Source of the DNA: Gracilaria domingensis
Lineage: Eukaryota > Rhodophyta > Florideophyceae > Gracilariales > Gracilariaceae
DNA length: 64,000 nt
NCBI GenBank assembly: GCA_022539475.1
Contig: VCMS01000130.1
Location: forward strand, 169,274-233,273
Reading direction: 5' to 3'
The position numbers were made by a program, and so were the translations under genes. The notes below the pieces were generated by a model that was not told the DNA's origin, did not search any database, and saw only the letters and a program-made list of their open reading frames with translations. Shown here one piece after another: positions 23,201 through 32,510 of this stretch. Positions within the stretch are counted from its first letter, which is position 1; the number at the start of each line of letters is the position of its first letter.

Positions 23201-24776
23201 GCTTCTTCCATCAGTCCCTGTTGTCCCTGTTTTGAGTACCGTTCCACCGACTGGATCGTCGTCTTCATATGGTAACGTCTCGAATGCATGGTCCGAAAAC
23301 AAGCAATGGCCACCGTCTGACAGACATGCAGAAAATGCACCAGCTCAATGGTGGAAAGCTCCAAACAAGGCTGCGGGAGGGGGAGTTGCAACAGAGAATC
23401 GAGATCCCACATACCGGGAAATTGTTCCACCCACAGATCGGGTAGATGATTACGACGGAGAAGACAAAGCCCAGGTTATAGACAGTACGGCTAACAAGAA
23501 CGCGCCCGCTAGTCAGAGTCGTGCGGAGAAGCATGGGAATTCTTTAAAAGCACGTTCTCGGAAGTCACATCGAGGTTCGAGAAAAGGCAAACGAGTAGTG
23601 AGTGAGAGAGTCCTGCAGAACTCTAGCGAAGGCCTTTCATCTGGAAATGCTTCTGCTGACAAAGACACGAGCCAGGTGGGAAAGACGAATATCGAGGGAT
23701 TCGACACATTGTCTACGCCGCGTGCCAGAAATCATTCCTTGGCATCAGGCGAAAACCATTTGCTTGGAGAACCGTCAGGGTCAAATTTGGCTCTTAAGGT
23801 GATGACGACAAATCAATTGGAATCTGTTACTCCAAAGCCGCACGGTAAGGACCAAAACGCGGCAAGGATTGCAGAAGGAGAAACGATTCAAGACGTCGAT
23901 GAGAAGATACCGACAATGAATTCATCTACGCGCTCTGGATCTGGAGGGACTATGCAGGGTAAGAAACCACAAGAGCCTCATGTGGTTTCTCGAAAGCCCC
24001 GTAGATCTGGGCCGAGGGGTAGGAAGCACTATCACGGCGGGTTTTCGAGAAGGGAGACATCTAGGAGCGGGGAAGAGGATCGAAAGTCCGTGAACACTGG
24101 GAAGAGTTCAGATTCAAAGGGTACGTACATGAATGCGAACGGAAATCGTGATGACTTGTATTCCGAAGACGTACTCAAAAGCACAACCCAGACTTCTAAG
24201 CCGCATGGGACGGATATCACTGATGACATCAATGTATCTGCGAAAAGTGGCTTGATGGAAGACAGAAAAGATGATGAAAACCACGTAGGGAAGACGAATG
24301 AGACGCATATTAAGGAAAGTGGGGCTGCTCATCGCAAGCAAACGCGAAACTCTAAGGCCAGTTTACATGAGAAGAAGAGCTCTGGACAAACTGCAACTAC
24401 TAAGGAGTCGAATGTAGTCGAGCGCAGCAACACAATTAACATGAAAGAAGGAGCAGCATCGAAAGAGTCTCAAGCGACCTCGCAAGGAAAGCTACCGTCT
24501 TCTTCAGACAATGGACCAGCAGTCAATAAATCTGACAGCAATAACGTGAGCAAAGAACCTGAGAAGTCGGCGTTCCGAACCAGTCTGGGCCCCAGAGGTC
24601 GTGGAGGTCGCCGAGGGCGCGGAGGCTATCGTGGTCGTGGACGTGGACGTGGACGTGGGCGTGGCTTGTTTCGTGGTAGGGGACGGGGAAACAGTTACTC
24701 ACAAAGCTCTGATGCGAACGCACAAGACAATCAACAATTTCACACAGCTGCAAGCGGTGGCGTGAAGTCGACTTGA
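20241..24776 (+). CDS. Large disordered BAT2/PRRC2/MOS1-like RGG protein
   Basis: This single exon encodes 1511 residues. The first 150 resemble the BAT2 N-terminal region of animal PRRC2 and plant MOS1: PLPFNLPSLRRE, then KWASP, TAWGGAGLRV, PDFPELSRPG and the acidic EEDDWAEDDDGMDF. A charged coiled coil (about 245-310) and an Arg-rich patch (about 500-590, EEWLDRRRKKTETRD) follow. The last 50 residues form an RGG/RG box (GRGGRRGRGGYRGRGRG). The rest is low-complexity Ser/Thr/Lys/Asn-rich. PRRC2 proteins bind translation-initiation and stress-granule RNPs, and MOS1 tunes immune-gene expression. The RGG tail argues for RNA binding. The family call rests on the N-terminus only; a generic RGG-box RNP protein is the alternative. 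Confidence 0.6.
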   Translation: MKRQSYLGPSRRLPKAPLPFNLPSLRREAGGAGGGIAGAGAKWASPRAEVVEESRDEEKHDERSAGSKTAWGGAGLRVRTQPDFPELSRPGMPSLGNAEKGAKRAEDTKAVKEPEDRPEALVAKPSTSSSTTSAKPVVEEDDWAEDDDGMDFTADVSLPEVNIPDVPPPPPRTTPSLPHSPASLAPRFIPGHGLQRRNVVPPPAAHWAHAIKLQQMDRLSESRGRPSPRMRAGEVPSGSTSGAIDLKLLEEQKTIMKTKAELAQEARRKEEAERERIQKERAAKKLRELEERLRLKEERRRADEQAAKRKPTAHSADPAGSRRPVHLTLPPDVSRKADVRNIGSKAQTTSVAPEHESSRRVVLQRPREEAGQTESRGGNVFNSSEYGRDNSRVVPSTEQNDGQAPAKAVVTKDLPPATSSSQESIPSKNPVQTSGRTNAVSTQHSSRRNNRSTGASCGTIEAPSSNAVPASSPAGRMRSSSRSVETTSNGYERRRSSPSRRERSHRYGSQESRSHEYISYGRRRRAYAERPDYDGPTENETREEWLDRRRKKTETRDAVRFVIEQIIHRAVCGDRRRGRRVYSRRPGPGSSQGSRTKQESSKRAPTDDTRSCTHTVNSEASSSRKEETSNTTSTPVSSKSTPIGLHTSSEGRDADLVKDGTAQDVATTTATSISKPPQPLQFQEETPKQAPQRRVAPAPLRPAPWAPKTSDAKRQQNLISPVTAQIRAEAAQQAAKALKTGSRAVQQSGDSLGVHVSSSSSPNAVEMLGTTSHPSSTDQSEHTFRESDMALQSAKRSSPSDSSNNRLEQTFTHTNVNRLAASNCYKDDSVTIPPTLGGNVKVLMKPNTRRDPGKEGQGYVLSQNGNIARTVHDSNQNIRPEVEQNRAVVRRGRGGKSEFSRRGRREFSNRSDEVSDNVKNGSSLADVNGKLTRGSPEEKMRKPFEEDDGEESRAWAKGSRTSLPTSFDEITRAFLNQPAAFPLVGAPLLPSVPVVPVLSTVPPTGSSSSYGNVSNAWSENKQWPPSDRHAENAPAQWWKAPNKAAGGGVATENRDPTYREIVPPTDRVDDYDGEDKAQVIDSTANKNAPASQSRAEKHGNSLKARSRKSHRGSRKGKRVVSERVLQNSSEGLSSGNASADKDTSQVGKTNIEGFDTLSTPRARNHSLASGENHLLGEPSGSNLALKVMTTNQLESVTPKPHGKDQNAARIAEGETIQDVDEKIPTMNSSTRSGSGGTMQGKKPQEPHVVSRKPRRSGPRGRKHYHGGFSRRETSRSGEEDRKSVNTGKSSDSKGTYMNANGNRDDLYSEDVLKSTTQTSKPHGTDITDDINVSAKSGLMEDRKDDENHVGKTNETHIKESGAAHRKQTRNSKASLHEKKSSGQTATTKESNVVERSNTINMKEGAASKESQATSQGKLPSSSDNGPAVNKSDSNNVSKEPEKSAFRTSLGPRGRGGRRGRGGYRGRGRGRGRGRGLFRGRGRGNSYSQSSDANAQDNQQFHTAASGGVKST

Positions 24777-26252
24777 AGTGCTATGATATCTCTACGCAAT
24801 GGGACTGCTTACCCTTTATCACTTTATATCAATTAGTCATTGTTTCGATAGAAAGAGAACCGGGGTAAATCTTCTTCTAAGCGATAATGAATCACGCCCT
24901 TGCTCAAAGGTTGACAAACGTCTCGATATCTGATCGCTCCTGGCACACTCGATTCGAACCTTTACCGCTTGCCCTGAATCTCTGCATTGAGTTCGAGTTT
25001 GGACAATGAGCTTGGAGCTAATACGTGAAGTACACCTGGGGTAGGGGCAAGTGCGTTTGCCATCTGGTAGAAGACAATTTAGATCCTGAGACCGGACTTG
25101 CAGCAGCTGGCCTCGGAGTATGTCAGTTCATAGCGGAGGCTGTTGCGTTTAAATCGGCATTGAACAAGGTTTGGGCAAGAGTAACCAATGGATGAAGTAG
25201 AAGGATACACTGCGTGCTAGATTCTGTGCTAGATTCGTGAATTTTACTTGAGAGCTTGATGGCACCGGCACATTTCTAAGAGGTACCGAAGGTGTTTGTC
25301 AAGGTCAGCCAGGTGTGTCTAGTCAGCCTTTGGCTAGTGCGAAGTCATTGTGGATTGGAAAAGAATGAATTGGTGAATAAGACAGCAGGAGACGGACTGG
25401 AGTTGTCGATTGAGTCTCAGATGACTCTTCCGGTCGAGTACGTTCAAGTTTCGCCACGGATTCTCTAATGGTACATACAAGCAGCCTTTGTTTGGGTCCT
25501 TGTCTTCAGAGTCTGCCAATCATCTGCAGCAAATGCGACGTCTTCACAAGGAGAAGGATAACATTGCCGCAACTTTTTGCAGGACATTCACCAATAATGC
25601 ATCCAGCGGGGACACATCTCCAACGCAACCGAATCAGTACCAGGCCGGCTGAAAATTGTTGAGCATTATATCCTGAGGTGTCCGAATCGGAACGCATCGA
25701 GACATTTGTGTTTGTCAACGTTTTGCGAATGTCAGGGTCCAGCTGTAGATGAGGTTATCAGAAAGCAGCTTGAGAAGTCAGTCAGAAGAGACTGGTCTCC
25801 TTAGTGAGATGCCGTTTCTTTGACGAAAAACGCTGTGTACTATACGGAATTTGGGCTAGGATACCCACAACAGAGAGAGGGAGAGAGAGAGAGGGAGTTT
25901 GGACAGACTTCGGGAGGAACGTATACAAGCCTTGCAGGACGAAGACATTCTCTCTCATGGTTAGCTGGCTAACAAGGGATTCGGGCACGGCGCAAATGTA
26001 TTGACAGGCATCAGCTCGAAATACAGGTGTGTGCTTAAAGATACATGTACGACGGTACCTAGCAGGCAAAATCGACCCTGAAAGCAGGAACGCCTGGAGA
26101 GGTACCAGCATTCGACGTCGTCGGTTATACTGGGAACGACTTCAGGTTCTCTCACAAAACAAATTGCGTCTGGTTTATTGTATTATACGGCTCATAATCT
26201 ACGCTCAACCTTTGACGCTACCTGTGCACTGTGAACCCCACACACCCATCGC
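24777..26252. other. Long intergenic region, convergent 3' ends
   Basis: It lies between the stop of the RGG protein and the stop of the ADP/ATP carrier. Open frames are short and not protein-like. A purine-rich GAGAGAGGGAGAG run lies at about 25,872-25,900. I see no gene, RNA or clear mobile element; untranslated regions of both genes are expected here. Confidence 0.4.
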
Positions 26253-27311
26253 TTACATTCGCTGGTCGATAATCTTCTTCAATTCATCGTACATGACGAG
26301 GACGAGAGCACCACCGGCACCGCGAAGGATATTGGAGAGAGAGCCCTTGAAGAAAGCACCTGTTCCTTCGTTCACAAGGATCTTTCTCCAAGCATCCAGA
26401 GTACCGTTGTACATCTTTTCCTTACCACCAGACTGCATCATTAGGCGACGACGGACGGTGTCGAAAGGATACGAGATAAGGCCGGATAGAGAGGTGACAG
26501 CCTGCGCGACGGCCCATTTGGCGAAAACGTTAGCCTTCTTCTCATCCTCGAAGAGGAGACCCTTGGCAGTGTCATAAAGACCGAAATAGGCACCACGATA
26601 AACGATAATACCTTGGACAGACACACCAAAGCCTTGATAGAGGGCAAGAGGACCTCCTCTGACGGTAACCTTTCGTAGGCAGTCTACAAGCCCAGTAAAT
26701 TCCCTGCTAGCACCCTTTCCGACGTCAGCAGCAAGACGAGTTCTTGCAAAATCCAGGGGATATACAATGAGAAGTGAGCATGCACCAGCAGCACCACCAG
26801 CGGCGATATTAGCCATGGCGAATTTGCCGAATTCCTTCTTAGGATCATACTTGGGGAACTGCTTCTTGATAGTATCCTTAAAGGCAAAATTGAAGGCCTG
26901 AGTCGGAAAATAACGAATGACATTAGCAAGATTACCCCTCCAGAACGATCCGATTCCCTGCTCACGAGCGACACGGGTGAAGCAGTTGATAATGCCCGTG
27001 TACCTGGGGATCTCGCCAGACTTAATAAGGGGGTTCGCGTCCTGAGTCTGAAGCAGAAGCTTGACTCGTTCGATGGGAGCAACAATGGTCTTAGAGATTC
27101 CACCAGCAGTACCACCAGCCGCGAGATCGGCAAAGAACTTCTTGGCATTGAACTCCTTCTCCGTCGGGGCGGCAGCCAGCACCTTCGGGGCAGCACAGTT
27201 GGGAGTGTCAGCAGCGGCCATTACGGCCTTGTGCCGCTCGGCGATCATTGTGAAGGCCGGGGACGCGAGCGCGCCGCCGAGGCCGGCGCTTTGCCATAGG
27301 TTCGCGACCAT
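26253..27311 (-). CDS. AAC: Mitochondrial ADP/ATP carrier (adenine nucleotide translocase)
   Basis: This 352-residue mitochondrial carrier family member exchanges cytosolic ADP for matrix ATP across the inner membrane. Three carrier repeats carry the signatures PIERVK (79-84), PLDFART (185-191) and PFDTVRR (282-288). The last runs into RRRLMM (287-292), the diagnostic ADP/ATP-carrier motif RRRMMM with one conservative change. About 55 residues precede the first repeat, longer than in animals and similar to the N-terminal extension of plant carriers; a later ATG (residue 22 or 31) is possible. The gene diverges from eL13 with 588 bp between the starts, so the two highly expressed genes may share a promoter region. 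Confidence 0.93.
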   Translation of the reverse strand: MVANLWQSAGLGGALASPAFTMIAERHKAVMAAADTPNCAAPKVLAAAPTEKEFNAKKFFADLAAGGTAGGISKTIVAPIERVKLLLQTQDANPLIKSGEIPRYTGIINCFTRVAREQGIGSFWRGNLANVIRYFPTQAFNFAFKDTIKKQFPKYDPKKEFGKFAMANIAAGGAAGACSLLIVYPLDFARTRLAADVGKGASREFTGLVDCLRKVTVRGGPLALYQGFGVSVQGIIVYRGAYFGLYDTAKGLLFEDEKKANVFAKWAVAQAVTSLSGLISYPFDTVRRRLMMQSGGKEKMYNGTLDAWRKILVNEGTGAFFKGSLSNILRGAGGALVLVMYDELKKIIDQRM

Positions 27312-27899
27312 TGTGGAAGACGCGGAGATCGGAGCGAAGGGCGGGCAAGGGAGCGGCGATCGGCTTCCAAAGAGATGCGCCGGTGGGGGAGGGGGGCTAG
27401 CGCAGCGCGGCTTATGAGGTGGGAGTCTTCAGACGAAGTCGATGCGTTAATGGGCGACGACGAATCCACCGTGAAATGGTTGGCACAGAACGGGCCAAGG
27501 CGATCATGAATTTCGGAAGAAATCTAGGCACTCAATCCGGTAAATGCCGTTTTGGCTTTGTCTGCTGGTTTCGTGGATAGGGAGTGCTCCTCGGCTACGC
27601 GTGAGCACTCCGCCCTGTGCTGATCTACAGGACATGAATCAGGGTCTATCTAGCAATCGGAATGAAACTTGTAATTTTTGAGAATTGCTGCAGTCAAGGG
27701 ATCCACGCGGCCACGTGTGCACACGGACCGGTGTCCACGCTTGAAGAGGATTGGACGCCGACCGGCGTCGCACCCACTTTCCGCGCTGCCGTCGCCCGGG
27801 TTCATCGTCTCTATCGTTCTCCGTCGCGTCCACAGTGCCTCTGGCATTTGACCCTTTTCTCCCTTGTGTGCCGTCGTAGAACGGTTCCGGGCTCTCACA
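27312..27899. promoter_or_regulatory. Bidirectional promoter region between ADP/ATP carrier and eL13
   Basis: This 588 bp gap separates two divergent genes. It is GC-rich near the carrier and contains a CACGTG word (27,711-27,716). A pyrimidine-rich tract (27,850-27,865) lies shortly upstream of the eL13 ATG, as expected for leaders of ribosomal-protein mRNAs. No ORF here is convincing. Confidence 0.4.
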
Positions 27900-28532
27900 A
27901 TGAAGCATAATAATGTCATCCCGAACATCCACTTTCACAAGGAGTGGGATACGCGCGTGCGCACCTGGTTTGACCAGCCCATGCGCAAGCGCCGTCGTCG
28001 CAGGGCCCGCACGATCAAAGCCGCGAAGCTGGCTCCGCGCCCCATCGACGGTCCTCTCCGTCCGATCGTGAACTGTACCACTAACAAGTACAACATGCGA
28101 GTCAGGTTAGGACGTGGCTTCTCTGTAGAGGAGCTCAAGGAGGCCGGCATTCCGTTCAAGTTCGCCCCGACCATTGGAATTGCCGTCGATCCGCGCCGTA
28201 AGAACCGCTCTGTGGATGCGATGCAAGAGAATGTGCAACGTCTCAAGGAATACAAGTCGAAGCTCATTCTCTTCCCCAAGAACCCTGCCAAGCCAAAGGC
28301 TGGCGAGGCCACGAAGGAGGATCTGGCTGTTGTTGCTCAGCTTAAGGGCAAGCTCATGCCTATCCCACCCAAGAGCTCTTCTATCGAAGTAAGACCGATT
28401 ACCAATGACGATAGGGCCAAGTATGCGTACAGGTCATTGCGTATTGAGCGCACCAACCAGAAGTACGATGGCATTCGTAAGCAGAGAGCTGCCCAGAAGG
28501 CTGCTGAGGAAGCGGAGAAAGCAAAGAAGTAA
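27900..28532 (+). CDS. RPL13: Large-subunit ribosomal protein eL13 (L13e)
   Basis: The 210-residue product matches the eL13 family from end to end. It starts MKHNNVIPNIHFHKEW, then RVRTWFDQP and the basic stretch KRRRRRARTIKAAKLAPRP, PLRPIVNCTTNKYN, VRLGRGFSVEELKEAGI, TIGIAVDPRRKNRS, ending in a Lys/Glu/Ala helix. It is a structural component of the 60S cytosolic ribosome. The chosen ATG (27900) gives the conserved N-terminus; an in-frame upstream codon adds twelve residues foreign to the family. No intron is present, unusual for plant or animal copies. Confidence 0.95.
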   Translation: MKHNNVIPNIHFHKEWDTRVRTWFDQPMRKRRRRRARTIKAAKLAPRPIDGPLRPIVNCTTNKYNMRVRLGRGFSVEELKEAGIPFKFAPTIGIAVDPRRKNRSVDAMQENVQRLKEYKSKLILFPKNPAKPKAGEATKEDLAVVAQLKGKLMPIPPKSSSIEVRPITNDDRAKYAYRSLRIERTNQKYDGIRKQRAAQKAAEEAEKAKK

Positions 28533-28889
28533 TCATACTAGCAATAAACGAAAGCCAGTATTGCCCGCCAAGTTTAAGCTTTTGCCCCTTAGTAAGGTAG
28601 AATGCTCACATTATGTAGCTGACTCGTTTACACTCCCAAATCTATTGATGCGACTACGTACCACTTGGATGAAATGTTTCACTTCCTACATCGGCCATTC
28701 TGGGCGCAGTTGCTATCTTTGCGGCCGATAAACATGAATGTCAAGCCTCTGTTGACCAACTAAGTGAGCACTCGAGGCTTCATTTCTCTACTGTCCATAG
28801 GGGCAAACACCTTACGTCTTGTGTTGCTCTCAAGTTTGCATAGGTTCAATCGGAATAAGAAAGTAGGCAGCGGAATCAAGGCAAACAAA
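28533..28889. other. Convergent 3' flanks of eL13 and the SAP protein
   Basis: This 357 bp stretch lies between two converging stop codons. An AATAAA-type word occurs at 28,543, shortly after the eL13 stop. Nothing else was recognised. Confidence 0.4.
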
Positions 28890-29894
28890 TCAGGAAACGC
28901 TTTGGAACCTCTTTCGGCGCCTAAGTCGTTTCTCAGCTTCGTCCTTGGGAATTTCAGTGCCAATCGGGACATGTTTCTCCACATTCAGCCCGAATTTTTC
29001 GGCACGACGACGTAATGCTGCTTCATCATGCTCTTGTTGGGCAGTTTGCGAAACCTTTGCCGAATTGTTCATTACCGCTATGACTCCAAACCGTGCACGT
29101 CTTTTTCGAACCGCTTCTTCATCGGTGGGATCACTGCCTGCCGCTTCTTTAATGACAATCCCGAATCGCTCCTTTCTGCGACGAATGCGTTCCAGTGAAG
29201 CTACATCATCAGCTTTCAGCATGTTCTCAGCAGACTTTGGTTCGGATGTTTCAAGACCCTTGCTGGGCGACTCGTTCTTGTGGGGCTGTCCAGCGAGAGC
29301 TGTAGCGTCCTTTGAATCCTTATCTAGACTATTCACGCCATGTTCGTCAGCTTCGTGATTAGAGCAATCCATAACACCGAGCTCAACCGGTTTCAGTGGC
29401 TGCTCCTGGACAGGAGTACGGCCAGGCCTTGCCTTGTCGTCGACGGCAGTTTCCTCCCCAAGCGTTTCTGATCGACACTGACGTCGAGGCGGAGAGGAAT
29501 TATTTCGAGTAACATTGGTGGATAAAGGATCGTTGCCGCCGTTCCCGTTTGTTTTATATTGACGCTTTGGGCTACGGTCGTCTGGATCAATCTCGTCCTC
29601 CAATTTACGCTTATATGCCCTCTCCGTCTTCGAGCGGCTTCTCCTTAAACTATTGCCGTCCAGGTTGGGTTGTTGAGAGCTTGAATCGGCATGAACCTCG
29701 ACTATAGCTGGGAGCTCCTTTCCATCCTGGTTCTCAAGATCATTTTGCTTGTCCTCGACGGGTTTGGCATTCTGTTCACGTTCGAGAGCCTCACGTAGTC
29801 GCTTGATAAGGACAGGGCGATTCCCTTTCTCATCAAGGCCTCGGGCCTTGAGATATTTCCGCAGTTCAGGGACACGGAGTTTGGAAAGTTTCAT
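28890..29894 (-). CDS. SAP-domain mRNA-export protein, THO1/SARNP (MOS11)-like
   Basis: The N-terminal 37 residues form a SAP helix-turn-helix (LRVPELRKYLKARGLDEKGN, then LIKRLREAL), a DNA/RNA-binding fold. The middle is charged and disordered, with SPKR-like basic words. The C-terminal third carries three copies of an R-R-x-x-R/K-F-G repeat (RRKERFGI, KRRARFGV, RRAEKFGL) and ends RLRRRKRF. SAP plus repeated RFG motifs is the layout of yeast Tho1, human SARNP/CIP29 and plant MOS11, which work with DEAD-box UAP56/Sub2 and THO/TREX in mRNA export. At 334 residues it is longer than SARNP (about 210). The ATG at 29894 starts directly before the SAP domain; an adjacent upstream GTG is disregarded. 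Confidence 0.85.
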   Translation of the reverse strand: MKLSKLRVPELRKYLKARGLDEKGNRPVLIKRLREALEREQNAKPVEDKQNDLENQDGKELPAIVEVHADSSSQQPNLDGNSLRRSRSKTERAYKRKLEDEIDPDDRSPKRQYKTNGNGGNDPLSTNVTRNNSSPPRRQCRSETLGEETAVDDKARPGRTPVQEQPLKPVELGVMDCSNHEADEHGVNSLDKDSKDATALAGQPHKNESPSKGLETSEPKSAENMLKADDVASLERIRRRKERFGIVIKEAAGSDPTDEEAVRKRRARFGVIAVMNNSAKVSQTAQQEHDEAALRRRAEKFGLNVEKHVPIGTEIPKDEAEKRLRRRKRFQSVS

Positions 29895-30451
29895 CACGAG
29901 TTATTCTATGGCTTGCAGTTACTCTGTTAAACAAAAAAAAGCTGTCGTGAGAGTGAAGATAAATTCGATCAGATCTTACCGTACTAAGGGTTACCTGTTG
30001 CCAAAGGAGTGATTCTTAGTGGTCTGAGCTAGAGAAAATACGAAGCGACGAGCCTCCGGACTCGCAGGCGCAATGATTTGTCGCTGAATATGGCAGTAGT
30101 TGTCTACACTTCGCTGAGTTCTTGCTTGACCATTGGCTTTGACAAAGCCTCTTTTGAATTCTTAATCGCACGGTGATCGCTGTGGAGGTCGAAAACGATT
30201 TCCCTTACTCAGGAGCACGAACCTTCGGTCTGGGAGCGCCTGCCCTGAAAACGATGGAATCTGCTGCAGGGCGTGCGCCCTGAATCCTAGAATGTATTTA
30301 CAATCTGTACCGACGGTAGCCTTCCTCTACCGTGGGTCCCTTTGACCCGCCTGTGGTGAGCGAAGATAACCCGCACTTACTGTAGATCAATATTAAAAAT
30401 TTTTTCCCTTACACGTGGCGATTGGGGAGTTAAGAAATTAGAAACTGTTAG

Positions 30452-30483
30452 AAAAATTATTCTCTTTTAAGAGAATAATTTTT
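30452..30483. repeat. Perfect 15 bp inverted repeat, 2 nt spacer
   Basis: The left arm AAAAATTATTCTCTT is followed by two bases and its exact reverse complement. Any transcript through it would form an AU-rich hairpin ending in a U- or A-run, resembling a terminator or a MITE-like fold-back. Its function is unknown. Confidence 0.7.
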
Positions 30484-30580
30484 AAAAAAAGAACGTTTGA
30501 CGATGTCCGTCCAACACGCTGTCAAGAACGACATATAACATTACAGTGTGGTAACGTCACAAAGGCAATAATATTATAAG

Positions 30581-30613
30581 GGTGTCTAAATAGATATTAT
30601 CTATTTAGACACC
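30581..30613. repeat. Perfect 16 bp inverted repeat, 1 nt spacer
   Basis: The left arm GGTGTCTAAATAGATA and its exact reverse complement are separated by a single base. It lies 98 bp after the previous hairpin and shares no sequence with it. Confidence 0.75.
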
Positions 30614-31370
30614 TTTGCTTGGTGGTGTTAATATCCTTTGCTTGTTCGTTGCTTGCCAACCCAATATCTTTAGTTGAGGTAGCCTTCTATCTTCGTAAGC
30701 CGACGCACCCCATGTCGAACAAGCCCACTGTTTCTCACAACAGAACCGTCACAGATTGCGCTGTCAGACGAAGGCTAGAAGGCTAGCACTAGATTGTCAA
30801 TCACAAATGCCATTAGATACATCTTTTGATCATCGAGTATCTGCAACCATCCATGAACAAATAGCCACCACGGCAAGACTCTTGGGCATCTAATCGATCC
30901 CGTAACGCCTCGATAATGTTTTTATCTACGATTAAATTTCAGACAGAAGCAACGCTATGAGATCATAAGAGTCAGCGTTTGAAGAAACGATAGAATTGGT
31001 ATCGAAAGTAGTAGTGTGAAATGTGAAATGAAGAGAGTTATTTTCGTGTAAAAGAATGACGTTTCTAGTTGTGATGCACAAGGATAGTTTTAGTTTTGAG
31101 GTACGTTTGGCGATACAACCGCCTCGTATATGGGGGCAACTGATCATAAAGAAGTACAAGCCAGATAATCTTATATGACACATGTATGCATGAAAAGAAA
31201 AGCAAGGTACCAAAGGTATTTGCAATTATGTCTTACAAAAGTAGCGACAGTGCTTAATATTTGAGAAGCCATTTCCAGGAGCAGGGTTCAGCTAGCCATA
31301 ATGCCTCTTCACGTAACAGAGGCCTAAACTGTTAGTAGGCCGAAGAATCATCAGACTTTATGTTGTTCGT

Positions 31371-32510
31371 CTACTCAGGCCATTCTCCACCACTGAAGTT
31401 AGCATGTGAAGGCTCATCACCGATTTGCATGCACTCCAGGAGGAACTTCTTCCATGCCGCATTTTTTGTCATCGCAACATACAAGTGGTCCGCAATGACT
31501 CCGCGAGCCCTCATTAACTTGTATACATGAGGTCCAAGCATCAAATGGCCCATACAGCGTGGAATCAATCTTCCTTGGGTCTGTTCGTAATCGAGGTCCA
31601 GTGGGTTTCTTTGTATTTCGTTCCATACCGCTGAAAGTACCTTCTCAGTTGAATCTGAAAATCTAGGTTTCCTCAGGACTAGCGTGATAAGTTCCCGAGT
31701 GTCGACGAACTTTAGAATTTCTTCCAAAGGTTCTACGTAAATCCGTGTTAGTTTTTCCAGTTTCTCAGCGAAGTGATATGCCTTCCTTTGTTTCTCGTAC
31801 GCGGTGTACGCCGCCGCTTCCTTCTCAATGATCATATAGAAGAGATCCACAAGCTTAAATGCGTGATAAAAATGAACTGTTTCGTCCTCATACCTACACA
31901 ACTCTCTTGTGCGTTGATATATTCTTGTGAAGCACTCTTGTTTCGCGTCTTCAACTATTTTTATCATGGGTTTGCCTGGCTTGAGCGGTATCTTCCTGGG
32001 GCCACGTCGTGCCACCATTTCCTCGTAACGGAAACCAGCCTCCTTCAATTTCCTCAATATTTCCTTTTGTTTGCCGAGTTGACTCTCCAGGCGATCAATG
32101 TCATTTTCAACCTTCCTGTACACAAGATCAAGTGATTTCACCTCATTTTCAAGTCGCCAAGTATTCTCCTTCTCATGATAAGGACGAGGGTCGTAAAACG
32201 CATTTAGAGTCTGTCCGATTTCCTGCCATTCATTTTCTGTACCAGGCGACAGAGAATATAGTGATCGAAGAAGCTCTTCAAAAGTTATAGGAAAATCTTG
32301 TAGATAGGTCATAAGTTCGTTGACGGCTGACGGGAAACACCCTGATTTCACTGCACTAGAGACGATTTGGTAAGCGTAAAATGTGTGCCCATCGTTGTCT
32401 TCATATGCGACCCACCTTCGCATGCATTTCACAAGTTTGTGTACTGCAGAGTGCTGTTCATGAGGAGAAGGATTAGAGTTACTAGGATCTGTTTGCTGGG
32501 AAGGATTCAT
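31371..32510 (-). CDS. Unrecognised conserved-looking helical protein (379 aa)
   Basis: I do not recognise a family. The start is placed at the ATG 32510 (MNPSQQTDPSNS); the frame is open further upstream but only from a GTG. The first 25 residues are Asn/Ser/Gln-rich. A helical region follows with WVAYEDNDGHTFYAYQ and a SAVNELMTYLQDFP stretch. A strong coiled coil covers about residues 125-170 (EVKSLDLVYRKVENDIDRL...KQKEILRKLKEAG), then another helical block with many aromatic and charged residues, ending with an acidic GGEWPE tail. There is no signal peptide or membrane segment. Codon use and length support a real gene. It diverges from the HCNGP gene at 33220. Confidence 0.7.
   Translation of the reverse strand: MNPSQQTDPSNSNPSPHEQHSAVHKLVKCMRRWVAYEDNDGHTFYAYQIVSSAVKSGCFPSAVNELMTYLQDFPITFEELLRSLYSLSPGTENEWQEIGQTLNAFYDPRPYHEKENTWRLENEVKSLDLVYRKVENDIDRLESQLGKQKEILRKLKEAGFRYEEMVARRGPRKIPLKPGKPMIKIVEDAKQECFTRIYQRTRELCRYEDETVHFYHAFKLVDLFYMIIEKEAAAYTAYEKQRKAYHFAEKLEKLTRIYVEPLEEILKFVDTRELITLVLRKPRFSDSTEKVLSAVWNEIQRNPLDLDYEQTQGRLIPRCMGHLMLGPHVYKLMRARGVIADHLYVAMTKNAAWKKFLLECMQIGDEPSHANFSGGEWPE

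Larger units (their letters stand above)
29895..31370. other. Intergenic region with two perfect inverted repeats
   Basis: The first 100 bp are the leader of the SAP-domain gene and include an A8 run. The region contains the two hairpins listed separately (30452-30483 and 30581-30613) in an AT-rich core. No ORF with protein-like content was found. The last 150 bp are the 3' flank of the next minus-strand gene. Confidence 0.4.
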
